Both the position numbers and the translations under genes were made by a program. The notes under the pieces are model-generated. The model made no database searches. It saw nothing but the letters and a program-made list of their open reading frames with translations, and was not told the DNA's origin. Below are positions 1 to 9,300 of a stretch of DNA of 54,730 bases, piece by piece (positions within the stretch are counted from its first letter, which is position 1; each line of letters starts with the position of its first letter). This DNA is from an uncultured Clostridia bacterium (lineage in GTDB: Bacteria; Bacillota; Clostridia; Oscillospirales; Feifaniaceae): NCBI GenBank assembly GCA_944376235.1, contig CALWCA010000008.1:1-54730 (forward strand), read 5' to 3'.

Positions 1-212
1 AAGGGGTCAAGCCTTGCGGCATTTTCATTGCCCGGGTTCCGGATAACCTCCTTTACCTCGCTGGCAGGCAAAAGCAGGTTCCCCCGGTAAAAAAGCACCA
101 CGGCAAACAGCACCGTCACCCCCACAACCTTCCACCGCGTCCCCATCTGGGGCACCAGCCTGCGAAGGCATACCTCCAGCACAAGCGCCCCTATCAAAAA
201 CAGCCAGAACAT
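1..212 (-). CDS. Small membrane protein, truncated by the window edge
   Basis: The minus strand reads an open frame from ATG at 212 to the window edge, giving 70 residues with no stop. It begins MFWLFLIGALVLEV and has a second hydrophobic stretch (VVGVTVLFAVVLFY) after a short basic loop, so it looks like two membrane segments followed by a polar tail. The start lies one base after the stop of the upstream secreted protein gene. A GGAG sits just before that stop, which suggests translational coupling in one operon. The C-terminus is outside the window and I do not recognise the family. Confidence 0.55.
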   Translation of the reverse strand, partial: MFWLFLIGALVLEVCLRRLVPQMGTRWKVVGVTVLFAVVLFYRGNLLLPASEVKEVIRNPGNENAARLDP

Positions 213-213
213 A

Positions 214-1398
214 TCAATACACTCCAAAATCCTTATCAGGTTTTTCCGGGACTTCAATAATCTTTGTGTTGCCGGATACCGCCGTCACAACACCTTCCTG
301 AACATCTGCATGCAGGTCCACTGCTTTTACAAAACTCAGGTCTCTCGCGCTTGCAAGCTCCTGTGCCGTTTCGGAAACCCGGACAGCAAAAATGCCGATG
401 TTTCCATTTTTATACTGCTGGGCAATCTCTGTCAGCTCATCCGAAACATCTTCCTCCTCCAGGAAATCTGCATGCTCAAGAATAGAGGCTTCCACATCAC
501 CATCTTTCACAGCAATGATGCTTCGCCCCGTCTCCCCGGGAACCCAGCAATACACCGCTTCCACATTTTCAAACTGCTCGGCTACATCGTCGGGCGAGAG
601 GTATTCATCAAATACCACCAGCGCCCTATAAGCCTGCTCTTCAGACTGAGCAACGGCCTGCTGCAGCTTTTCATCAGCCTTTGCAATAGAAGAGCTGTCA
701 TACTCTCCAATTGCAACCACAGAAATTTCTTCCTCCACTGCCGCCGTTGTTGTCTGCACTCCCCCAACTGCATTGATGGGAGTGGAGGTCGGGTCGTTCC
801 AGGAATAACTTGTATTGATGCGTTTCTCATCCTGCGGTTCATGGTGAACCTGATAATAAACGGGGAACGCGTCATACAGCATCCATTCCCCTACCTCAGA
901 TTCAAACCGATATCGAAAATCACTGGGAATCGGATAAATTGAGGGGTCTTTCCTATAAAGCTGCAGCGAAGCCGAATAATTTGTCTCCGCCACCAAATTC
1001 TTAGCATTATTGCATCCCACACTAAAATCATCCGCATCCATCTCGCCATAGGCATTTGGCAGGTTGGAGCTGACCGAAATCACCCCATTGTACCTATCCC
1101 AGTAATCTCCATAATTGAATAATGGATCCTCGCCATTTTCATCCTCTGGATCAGGAATAGAGCGGGTCTCGGCCTCCCAGGCAGGACGATATGAACACGC
1201 ATTATACCAAGAAACGCTTTCCGAATTCCATTTTACATTGCTAATCGACCAACTATAGTCGGTCATAGCATATGTGCATTTGTACGGCGTATAGGGGGAG
1301 CGCCAATTGGTTCCAGTAGACGCGAACGCTGTTCCTACCATAAAGACAACCAAAAGCAGGCTTAGCGCAATACAATACCACTTTTTCTTCATTTTCAT
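214..1398 (-). CDS. Secreted protein of unknown function
   Basis: The 394-residue product starts MKMKKKWYCIALSLLLVVF and has a classical signal peptide, with probable cleavage after ...GTAFA near residue 26. The N-terminal half (about 27-200) is rich in Tyr, Trp, Asn and Ser and looks like an extracellular beta-rich domain. The C-terminal half is acidic and mixed alpha/beta, ending near a PDKDFGVY tail. No catalytic motif or anchor is recognisable. A gene with two predicted membrane segments follows immediately on the same strand, so the pair may form an envelope unit. The start has an AAAGGACG-type ribosome site and an AT-rich promoter upstream. Function unknown. Confidence 0.75.
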   Translation of the reverse strand: MKMKKKWYCIALSLLLVVFMVGTAFASTGTNWRSPYTPYKCTYAMTDYSWSISNVKWNSESVSWYNACSYRPAWEAETRSIPDPEDENGEDPLFNYGDYWDRYNGVISVSSNLPNAYGEMDADDFSVGCNNAKNLVAETNYSASLQLYRKDPSIYPIPSDFRYRFESEVGEWMLYDAFPVYYQVHHEPQDEKRINTSYSWNDPTSTPINAVGGVQTTTAAVEEEISVVAIGEYDSSSIAKADEKLQQAVAQSEEQAYRALVVFDEYLSPDDVAEQFENVEAVYCWVPGETGRSIIAVKDGDVEASILEHADFLEEEDVSDELTEIAQQYKNGNIGIFAVRVSETAQELASARDLSFVKAVDLHADVQEGVVTAVSGNTKIIEVPEKPDKDFGVY

Positions 1399-1479
1399 TC
1401 GTCCTTTCTTTGTATTTTTAGAAAATTACCCAGGAATCCACTACCCTCCTTTCGTTATTTTTTTGTTTTTCTATTTTTA

Positions 1480-1507
1480 ATGCTACTCTGTTTTTTTCGA
1501 TTGTCAA
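1480..1507 (-). promoter_or_regulatory. Promoter of the secreted-protein gene
   Basis: On the minus strand a perfect TTGACA (complement of 1502-1507) is followed after 16 bases by TAGCAT (complement of 1480-1485). The region 1399-1560 is AT-rich compared with its flanks, and a GGAGG is seen further down the leader. Confidence 0.5.
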
Positions 1508-1630
1508 CTGTAACGAGTTAAATTAAGAGATCCTTTACATCTTGTTCAAATCTATTTCATATTTTGAGATTTTTCTTGTCATCCCCGCCGGTCGAAATCA
1601 AAAAAAGCTCCCCTTACAAAAAAACGGGGC

Positions 1631-1659
1631 TTTACAAATCGTGCGGATGCCTGTATAAT
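1631..1659 (+). promoter_or_regulatory. pyr operon sigma-A promoter
   Basis: TTTACA at 1631-1636 and a perfect TATAAT at 1654-1659 are separated by 17 bases, directly upstream of the PyrR-binding leader. Transcription should begin near 1666. Confidence 0.8.
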
Positions 1660-1667
1660 AATGGCGA

Positions 1668-1834
1668 CCTTTAAATCGGTCCCGTGAGGCCGGCAAGGGA
1701 AGACAACGCAATATCGGCGCGCATCCCCGCAGCCCGTGGCTTTGCCGTGGGCGCCCGCTTTGCCGTGGGAAGGGTTTGTTATGCCAAACTGTTGGTCTCT
1801 TTTGCCACCTCGCGTGGAAAAAGAGCCTTTTTTT
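1668..1834 (+). promoter_or_regulatory. PyrR-dependent transcription attenuator (pyr leader)
   Basis: The leader starts with the PyrR-binding anti-antiterminator signature: CCTTTAAAT, then GGTCCCGTGAGGCCGG, then CAAGGGA (about 1669-1701), matching the known UCCNGNGAGGCY loop. An intrinsic terminator follows at 1794-1834: a GGTCTCTTTT arm pairs with AAAAGAGCC around a CCAC/GTGG core, then a run of seven T. By the known mechanism, PyrR bound to UMP stabilises the first hairpin so that the terminator forms; PRPP opposes this. The leader ends about 60 bases before pyrR, so the regulator controls its own operon. Confidence 0.85.
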
Positions 1835-1896
1835 GTTCTTCTTTCCGGCTTTCGCCCATGCCGTTTTTCGGAATTTACGAAATGTGAGGGGCTGTT

Positions 1897-2466
1897 ATGG
1901 AGCAACAATTCACTCCCGCCGTCAAGGCCGAAATCATGGACGCCGGCGCCGTACAGCGCGCCATCACCCGCATCAGCTTTGAAATCTCCGAGCGCAATCA
2001 CGGGGTGGACAACCTGTGTCTGCTGGGCATTTTGCGCCGTGGCCCCGTGGTGGCGCAGCGCATTGCCGACAAGCTGGCCTCGGTGGAGGGCACGGCGCCG
2101 CCGGTGGGCCGGCTGGACGTCACCCCCCGGCGCGACGACCTGAGCGGCAGCACTCCCGAGGACTGCAGCGACATCCCCTTCCCGCTCGACGGCGTGCGCG
2201 TGGTGCTGGTCGACGACGTCATCTACACGGGCCGCACCGTGCGCGCCGCCATCGACGCCATCATGGCAAGGGGCCGCCCCGCCTGCATCCAGCTCGCCGT
2301 GCTGATTGACAGGGGGCACCGCGAGCTGCCCATCAAGGCCGACTACATCGGCAAAAACCTGCCCACCTCCCACAGCGAGCGCGTTTGGGTGCGCCTGCTC
2401 GAGCTCGACGGGGAGGACGGCGTGGTGATTACAGATTTGAGGCAGGCCGAGCCTGCAGAGCAATAG
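1897..2466 (+). CDS. pyrR: PyrR, bifunctional pyr attenuation regulator / uracil phosphoribosyltransferase
   Basis: The 189-residue type I phosphoribosyltransferase-fold protein is full length for the family. The PRPP-binding loop is clear near residue 105 (RVVLVDDVIYTGRTVRAA). Near the N-terminus the segment GILRRGPVVAQRIADKL matches the pyrophosphate-binding region. PyrR binds the pyr leader RNA in response to UMP and also makes UMP from uracil and PRPP in the cytoplasm. It is the first gene of the operon, directly downstream of the attenuator it reads. The start ATG has GAGGGG about 7 bases upstream. The next gene, pyrC, is 391 bases away across an unusual repeat. Confidence 0.95.
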   Translation: MEQQFTPAVKAEIMDAGAVQRAITRISFEISERNHGVDNLCLLGILRRGPVVAQRIADKLASVEGTAPPVGRLDVTPRRDDLSGSTPEDCSDIPFPLDGVRVVLVDDVIYTGRTVRAAIDAIMARGRPACIQLAVLIDRGHRELPIKADYIGKNLPTSHSERVWVRLLELDGEDGVVITDLRQAEPAEQ

Positions 2467-2481
2467 CGGCCGGCAGGCCCT

Positions 2482-2732
2482 AGACCCTGGGCCCAAGACC
2501 AAGACCAGAGACCAAGACCCAAGACCAAGGCCAAGACCCAAGACCAAGGCCAGAGACCAAGGCCCAAGACCCAAGACCCAAGACCAAGACCAGAGACCCA
2601 AGACCCAAGACCCAAGACCAGAGACCAAGACCCAAGGCCAAGACCCAAGACCAAGACCAAGACCAAGACCAAGGCCAAGACCAGAGGCCAAGACCCAAGG
2701 CCAGAGACCAAGGGTCCAAGGCCCCGGGCTGC
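2482..2732 (+). repeat. Degenerate (AAGACC)n tandem repeat, T-free for 226 bases
   Basis: The gap between pyrR and pyrC is filled by a tandem array of 6-7 base units: AAGACC, AAGACCC, AGAGACC and AAGGCC variants. From 2489 to 2714 the plus strand contains no T at all. Opposite-strand frames stay open only because of this repeat (monotonous Leu-Gly-Ser-Trp-Val). No ribosome site or coding signal belongs to it. The transcribed RNA would be U-free, A/C-rich and poorly structured. Confidence 0.9.
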
Positions 2733-2857
2733 CGACGGCCGGCCTTCCAAGCTCTCCCCGCAGCATCCCATCCCCGGCGCAGGCCCCAAAGGCGCTTCGC
2801 TCCCTTTTGGAAGAGCCTGCACCCCACAAGACACAAACCGAAAGGAGCCGATTCCCC

Positions 2858-4096
2858 ATGAGCCTGCTGCTGCGCCATGCCACGCTGATCGACCCCGCCA
2901 AGGGTACCCGTCAGGTCGGAGACCTGCTGATCCGGGAGGGCCGCATCGTGCAGGCCGGCGCCTCTCTTTCCCCGTGCGGCGCCCGGGTCCTCGAGGCCGA
3001 CGGGCTGATTGCGGCCCCCGGCCTCATCGACGCCCACGTCCACCTCAGGGACCCCGGCCAGACGTATAAGGAGGACTTGCGCTCGGGCACGGCGGCGGCC
3101 GCCGCCGGCGGCTTTACCACGGTGGTGGCCATGCCCAACACCCTGCCAGCCATGGACAACGCCGGCCTGCTCAGCGACCTGCAGGCGCGCGCCAGGGTGC
3201 AGGGGCTGGTGCGGGTGCGTCAGGTGGGGGCCATCTCGCGCGGCCTTGCCGGAGAGGCCCTTTCCGACTTTGAGGCGCTCGCACAGGCCGGCGCCGTGGC
3301 CTTTTCGGACGACGGACGCCCGGTTGAAAACGGCGAACTCATGCGTTTGGCGCTCGAGCGCGCGGCGGCGCTTGGAAAGCCGGTGCTGTCGCACGCCGAG
3401 GAGCTCACCCTGCCGTCCGGGCTGGCGGCTTCCGAGTCCTGCGCCGTGGCGCGCGACATCTGCCTGGCCGAGCAGACAGGCTGCCCCGTGCACCTCTGCC
3501 ACATCTCGACCGCCGCCTCGGTGCGCCTGATCTGCGACGCCAAGCGCGCCGGCATCCCCGTGACGGCCGAGACCGCCCCCCACTACTTTACGCTCTCCTG
3601 TGAAGACGAGGGCTGCGCCGGCAATCCAAACGCCAAGATGAACCCGCCTCTGCGCACCCCGCGCGACCGCCTGGCCGTGCGTGAGGCGCTGGCCGACGGC
3701 ACCATCGACCTCATCGCCACCGACCACGCCCCCCATGCCGACTTCGAAAAAAGCCTTCCCTTTGAAAAGGCGCCAAACGGCATCGTGGGGCTCGAGACGG
3801 CGCTGGCGCTGGGCATCACCGAGCTGGTGCGCGGCGGCGTGCTGACGCTGCCCATGCTGCTCTCCAAGCTGAGCACCGTCCCGGCCCGCCTCTTCGGGCT
3901 GGAGGGCGGCTCGCTCGAGCCCGGCCAGCCGGCAGACCTCGTGCTCTTCGACGAAAACGAGGCCTGGACGGTCGACCCCGGCGCGCTGCACGGGAAATCC
4001 CGCAACACGCCCTTTGGCGGACGCCGCCTCTTCGGACGCGTCAGGTTCACGCTGCTGGCGGGCGCCGTGGTCTACCGGGCCCCCTTGCTCCCTTAA
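2858..4096 (+). CDS. pyrC: Dihydroorotase (class I)
   Basis: The 412-residue zinc amidohydrolase closes carbamoyl-aspartate to dihydroorotate in pyrimidine synthesis. The metal-binding HxH motif is in LIDAHVHLRDPGQTYKED (about residues 55-72), followed by GGFTTVVAMPNTLPA. Later metal ligands fall in VLSHAEE and HLCHIST, and IATDHAPH supplies the catalytic Asp. The open frame extends upstream to 2807, but ATG 2858 is chosen: it begins MSLLLRHATLIDPAKG like the family and has AAAGGAG 11 bases upstream. pyrB, which often precedes pyrC, is absent here. Confidence 0.95.
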   Translation: MSLLLRHATLIDPAKGTRQVGDLLIREGRIVQAGASLSPCGARVLEADGLIAAPGLIDAHVHLRDPGQTYKEDLRSGTAAAAAGGFTTVVAMPNTLPAMDNAGLLSDLQARARVQGLVRVRQVGAISRGLAGEALSDFEALAQAGAVAFSDDGRPVENGELMRLALERAAALGKPVLSHAEELTLPSGLAASESCAVARDICLAEQTGCPVHLCHISTAASVRLICDAKRAGIPVTAETAPHYFTLSCEDEGCAGNPNAKMNPPLRTPRDRLAVREALADGTIDLIATDHAPHADFEKSLPFEKAPNGIVGLETALALGITELVRGGVLTLPMLLSKLSTVPARLFGLEGGSLEPGQPADLVLFDENEAWTVDPGALHGKSRNTPFGGRRLFGRVRFTLLAGAVVYRAPLLP

Positions 4097-4331
4097 AAAG
4101 CGACTGCCCGCAGCCCCTCCTCTTTTCCCCCGGGACGCGCCATTGCTCCCATCTCTCTTGAGCCCTGCCGGCCCCAATGCGCGCCGGCCTGCAAAATCAC
4201 CGCTTCCCGGGAGTTCCCGCCTTCGGCCTTCAGGGCCGTCCAGGCCGCTCCCCGCTTTCCTCTGATATTTCAGGCTGCACCGCAGCTCGGATTTTTTTTG
4301 AAATTTCATTTATATCATAAAGGAGGCCCTC

Positions 4332-5264
4332 ATGTCTGTCGATTTGCTCATCGAACGCATTGTCACCCTGCAAAACCCCACCGTGGTGGGGCTTGACCCC
4401 AACCCCGACGCCATGCCCCCTCACCTGCTCGAGCAGGCGAAGGGAGACAACCCCTTTGAGCGCGCGGCGGCCGCCGTCACCGCCTTCAACTTCGCCCTCA
4501 TCGACGCGCTGTGCGACATCGTGCCGGCCGTCAAGCCGCAGCTCGCCTGCTACGAGCAGCTGCGCCACGAGGGCGTCAGGGCCTTCTACGAGACCGTGCG
4601 CTACGCCAGGCAGCGCGGCATGTATGTGATTGCCGACGCCAAGCGCGGCGACATCGGCTCCACCTGCGACTACTATGCCAACGCCTTTTTGGGCCGCGTC
4701 GGGCTGGCGGGAGAGGAGCTGCCCGTCTTTGACGCCGACGCCCTGACCGTCAACCCCTATCTTGGCGCCGACGGGCTGCTGCCCTTTGTCAAGCGCTGCC
4801 ACGAATATGATAAGATGGTTTTTGTGCTGGTCAAGACCAGCAACCCCTCCTCGGGCGAGTTTCAGGACCGTCTGCTCGAGGGCGCGCCCCTGTATGAGCG
4901 CGTCGGCCAGGCGGTGGAGGAGCTGGCGCAGACCCGCCTGGGCCGCTACGGCTACGGCTGTGCCGGCGGCGTGGTGGGCGCCACCTACCCCGAGCAGCTG
5001 GCCGCGCTGCGCGCCGCCATGCCCCACACCTTCTTCCTCGTGCCGGGCTACGGCGCACAGGGCGGCGGGGCCAAGGACGCCGCAGCCGCCTTTGACGCCA
5101 GAGGGCTTGGCGCCGTTGTCAACTCCTCGCGCGGCATCATCTGCGCCTGGAGCCGCCACAAAAAAGACGAGAGGGAGTTTGCCAAGGCCGCACGCGAGGA
5201 GGCCCTTGCCATGAAAGAGGACTTACTGCGTGCCATCGGGCACCCCATCGGGGAGGAGAGGTAA
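4332..5264 (+). CDS. pyrF: Orotidine 5'-phosphate decarboxylase, type 2
   Basis: The 310-residue enzyme converts OMP to UMP. The catalytic motif DAKRGDIGSTCDYYANAFLG (about residues 101-120) carries the Asp-x-Lys-x-x-Asp charge network. The opening GLDPNPDAMP and the PGYGAQGG phosphate-binding loop near residue 240 place it in the longer type 2 group. AAAGGAGG lies just before ATG. It follows pyrC by 235 bases in which I see no gene and no clear terminator, and it abuts carA with no gap (TAA then ATG), so pyrF-carA-carB are probably co-translated. Confidence 0.95.
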   Translation: MSVDLLIERIVTLQNPTVVGLDPNPDAMPPHLLEQAKGDNPFERAAAAVTAFNFALIDALCDIVPAVKPQLACYEQLRHEGVRAFYETVRYARQRGMYVIADAKRGDIGSTCDYYANAFLGRVGLAGEELPVFDADALTVNPYLGADGLLPFVKRCHEYDKMVFVLVKTSNPSSGEFQDRLLEGAPLYERVGQAVEELAQTRLGRYGYGCAGGVVGATYPEQLAALRAAMPHTFFLVPGYGAQGGGAKDAAAAFDARGLGAVVNSSRGIICAWSRHKKDEREFAKAAREEALAMKEDLLRAIGHPIGEER

Positions 5265-6368
5265 ATGAATATGAAAGAATCCAGCCAAAAGGCCGTTTTG
5301 CTGCTGGCCGACGGCACGCGCTTTGAAGGCCGTGCCCTGGGGGCGCGCGGCGTCGCCGTGGGGGAGGTCGTCTTCCACACGTCGGGCACCTCCACGCACC
5401 AGCTTCTGACCACCCCCGCCTGCCAGGGGCAGATTCTGGCCTTCACCACCCCGCTCATCGGAAACTGCGGCGTCAATGAGGACGACGCGCAGGGCACGGG
5501 CGTCTTTGCGGTCGGCATGGTGGTGCGCGAGTGCTGCAGGGTGCCAAGCAACTTCCGCAGCCGGCAGTCCCTTCCCGACTACCTGAGCCAAAGGGGCGTG
5601 GTGGCCATCGAGGGCGTCGACACGCGCGCCCTCACGCGGCACCTGCGCGACAAGGGCAGCTGCCGGGGCGCCATCGTCTCGGGGCAGGCCGACGAGGCCG
5701 CCCTGCTGCGCGAGCTGGCCTCCCCCGCCCCCGTCCCCCCGGCGCCGCGCGCCGCGCAGCCCGCGCCCCGGCCTCGGAGGGAGGACTTCCATGTGGCGGT
5801 GCTCGACCTTGGCTGCTGCCGGGATTTGCTGCTGGGGCTGACCCTGCGCGGCTGCCGCGTGACGCTGCTTGCCCCCGATACCCCCTTTGACGACATCGCG
5901 GCGCTTGGCCCCGACGGCGTGCTGCTGTCCGACGGGCCCGAGCGCCTGACCCCCACGGAGGGCGCGCTGCAGACCGCCCGGGCGCTGCTGCAAAGCGGCC
6001 TGCCGCTTTACGGTGTGGACGCCGGGCACCAGCTTCTGGCCGTGGCGGCGGGCTGCCGCCTCGAGCCCCTGCCCGCAGGCCACAGGGGCCCCAACCACCC
6101 CGTCCATGCGACGGGCGGCGCCACCTTCACCACGACCCAGCGCCACGGCCTGACCGTGGTGCCGGAGTCGGTCGACCCGGCAAGGGCCGCCGTGACCCAC
6201 GTCAACCGCAACGACGGCTCGGTGGAGGGGCTGCGCTACGCCGGCTGCCCCGCCTTCTCCACGCAGTATCTGCCAGACCATCGGGGCGATTCCACCGGCA
6301 GGGCCGACGCCATCGGCGCCTTTTTGTCCGCCATGGCTCAGAGAAAGGAAGGTGGCCTCAATGCCTAA
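5265..6368 (+). CDS. carA: CarA-like carbamoyl-phosphate synthase small subunit, glutaminase site lost
   Basis: The 367-residue protein has the CarA N-terminal domain (1-150), a Pro/Ala-rich linker (about 152-170) and a class I amidotransferase domain (175-360). CarA normally hydrolyses glutamine and passes ammonia to CarB. Here the nucleophile motif GICLGHQ reads GVDAGHQ (250-256), so Cys is Asp252. The HPE motif reads LPD (336-338), so the catalytic His and Glu are Leu and Asp. The SNGPGDP loop reads SDGPERL. Structural motifs such as GHRGPNHPV and VTHVNRNDGSVEGL remain. The fold and subunit role look kept while glutaminase activity should be gone, implying ammonia-dependent synthesis. It overlaps carB by 8 bases. 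Confidence 0.9.
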   Translation: MNMKESSQKAVLLLADGTRFEGRALGARGVAVGEVVFHTSGTSTHQLLTTPACQGQILAFTTPLIGNCGVNEDDAQGTGVFAVGMVVRECCRVPSNFRSRQSLPDYLSQRGVVAIEGVDTRALTRHLRDKGSCRGAIVSGQADEAALLRELASPAPVPPAPRAAQPAPRPRREDFHVAVLDLGCCRDLLLGLTLRGCRVTLLAPDTPFDDIAALGPDGVLLSDGPERLTPTEGALQTARALLQSGLPLYGVDAGHQLLAVAAGCRLEPLPAGHRGPNHPVHATGGATFTTTQRHGLTVVPESVDPARAAVTHVNRNDGSVEGLRYAGCPAFSTQYLPDHRGDSTGRADAIGAFLSAMAQRKEGGLNA

Positions 6369-9300
6369 GAGAAGCGATATCCGCAGGGTTTTGGTGATTG
6401 GAAGCGGGCCCATCGTCATCGGCCAGGCAGCCGAATTTGACTATGCCGGCACGCAGGCCTGCAAGGCCCTGCACGAGGAGGGCCTTGAGGTCATCCTCAT
6501 CAACAGCAACCCCGCCACCATCATGACCGACAAGCACATGGCCGACCACATCTATGTCGAGCCCCTCAACGTGGAGACGGTGCAGCGCATCATCCGCCTT
6601 GAGCGGCCCGACTCGCTGCTGCCCACGCTGGGCGGGCAGACCGGCCTCAACCTGGCCATGGAGCTGGCCGAGAGCGGCTTTCTGGAGCGCGAGGGCGTCA
6701 AGCTCCTGGGCTGCAACCCCGAATCCATCAAAAAGGCAGAAGACCGCGAGGCCTTCCGCGAGACCATGATGAGCATTGGGGAGCCCATCGTGCCCTCGGG
6801 CGTGGTCGAGACGGTGGAGGACGCCAAGGCCCTGGCGCTGCAGATCGGCTACCCCGTCATCGTGCGCCCGGCCTACACGCTGGGCGGCACGGGCGGCGGC
6901 ATTGCCGAAACGCCCGAGCAGCTCGTGGAAATCGCCGAAAACGGCCTGCGCCACTCGCGCGTGGGGCAGGTGCTCATCGAGCGCTGCATCGCAGGCTGGA
7001 AGGAAATCGAGTTTGAGGCCATGCGCGACGCCTCGGGCTGCGCCATCACCATCTGCTCTATGGAAAACGTCGACCCCGTGGGCATCCACACGGGCGACTC
7101 CATTGTGGTGGCCCCGGCCCAGACGCTGGGCGAGCCCGAGCTCTCCATGCTGCATGCCTCGGCGCTCAAGATCATCACGGCGCTTGGCATCGAGGGCGGC
7201 TGCAACGTCCAGTTTGCCCTTGACCCCGACTCCATGGAATACGCCCTCATCGAGGTCAACCCCCGCCTGTCGCGCTCCTCGGCGCTGGCCAGCAAGGCCA
7301 CCGGCTTCCCCATCGCCAAGGTGGCGACCAAGCTGGCGGTGGGCTACCGTCTCGACGAGATCCTCAACACCGTCACCGGCAAGACCTACGCCTGCAGCGA
7401 GCCCGCCGTCGACTACGTCGTGCTCAAGTTCCCCAAGTGGCCCTTTGACAAGTTCGTGCACGCCCAGAGAAAGCTGGGCACCCAGATGAAGGCCACCGGC
7501 GAGGTCATGGCCATCGCCACCTCCTTCGAGGGCGCGCTCATGAAGTCCGTCCGCTCGGCCGAGATCGGCTGCGACCACCTGTGGCAAAAGGAGCTTGAGA
7601 CGCTCGACAAGGACGCCCTCTTTAAGGTGCTTGCCGCCTGCGACGACCGCCGCATCTTCGCCATCGCCGCGCTGCTGCGCCGCGGCGTGACGGTCGACAC
7701 CCTCTTCTCGCTGACCAAGATCGACCGCTTCTTCCTGCGCAAGCTAAAAGGGCTTGTCGAGCTCGAAGGGGAGCTCGCGCAGGGCCCTTTGACCGACGAG
7801 CTCTACAACAGGGCCAAGACCTTCTGCTTCCCCGACGGCGTCATCGAGCGCCTGTCCGGCTGCAAGGTCACGCCCACGCGCCGCGCCTCCTTCAAGATGG
7901 TGGACACCTGCGCCGCCGAGTATGACGCCGCCACCCCCTACTTCTACTCCACCTGGGACGAGCAGTGCGAGGTCTCGCCCATCCAGCACAAAAAGGTGCT
8001 GGTCTTCGGCTCGGGCCCCATCCGCATCGGGCAGGGCATCGAGTTTGACTACTGCTCGGTGCACTGCGTCTGGGCCGCCAAGCGCTGCGGCTGCGACACC
8101 GTGATTGTCAACAACAACCCCGAGACGGTCTCGACCGACTTCGACACCGCCGACCGGCTCTACTTCGAGCCCCTGACGCCCGAGGACGTGCGCGCCATCG
8201 TGCAGGCCGAGGGCATCACGCAGGCCATCGTGCAGTTTGGCGGCCAGACCGCCATCAAGCTGGCCGGCTGCCTTGCCGACATGGGCGTGGAAATCCTCGG
8301 CACCAGCGCCGACAGCATCGACGCCGCCGAGGACCGCGAGCGCTTTGACGCGCTGCTCAAAAAGTGCGGCATCCCCCGTCCGGCGGGAGACACCGTCTTT
8401 ACGGTGCAGCAGGCCGTGGAGGCGGCAAACCGCCTGGGCTACCCCGTGCTGGTGCGCCCCTCCTATGTCCTGGGCGGCCAGGGCATGGCCATCGCCTTCT
8501 CCGACGAGGACGTGGCGGAATACATGGAGATTGTCAACCGCACCACCCAGGAGCACCCCGTGCTCATCGACAAGTATCTCATGGGCAAGGAGGTCGAGGT
8601 CGACGCCATCTGCGACGGGCAGGACATCCTCATCCCCGGCATCATGGAGCATGTCGAGCGCGCCGGCGTCCACTCGGGCGACTCCATCTCGGTCTATCCC
8701 ACCCGCACCATCTCGGGCCGCACCAAGCTCACCATGGTCAACTACACGGCCGCCATCGCCCGCGAGCTCAAGGTGAAGGGCCTTGTCAACATCCAGTTTG
8801 TGGTCTACAACGACGAGGTCTACATCATCGAGGTCAACCCCCGCTCCTCGCGCACCGTGCCCTACATCAGCAAGGTGACCGGCGTGCCCATGGTGGAGCT
8901 TGCCACCCGCTGCGTGCTGGGCGAAAAGCTCTCCGACATGGGCTACGGCACCGGCCTCTACCCCGAAGGGCAGTTCCACGCCGTCAAGGTGCCGGTCTTC
9001 TCCTTTGAAAAGCTGCACGATCTCGACACCCAGCTCGGGCCCGAAATGAAGTCGACCGGAGAGGTCCTCGGCCTTGCCGAGGACTACCGCCAGGCCCTGC
9101 TCAAGGGCATCACGGCGGCGGGCTACCGCAACCGCAAGGGCGACTGCGGCGTGCTGCTCACCGTGAGAGACTCCGACAAGCAGGAGCTCATCCCCATTGC
9201 CGACCGCATTGCGGCGCTGGGCTACGAGCTCTACGCCACCGCCGGCACCGCCCGGCTGCTCAATTCCAACATGATCGCCACCAACGTGGTGCGCAAGATC

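Noticed and set aside
1579-2901. 440-codon minus-strand frame with Leu-Gly-Ser-Trp repeats
   Set aside because: It is the translation of the AAGACC repeat and the complement of pyrR; no start signal or fold is visible.
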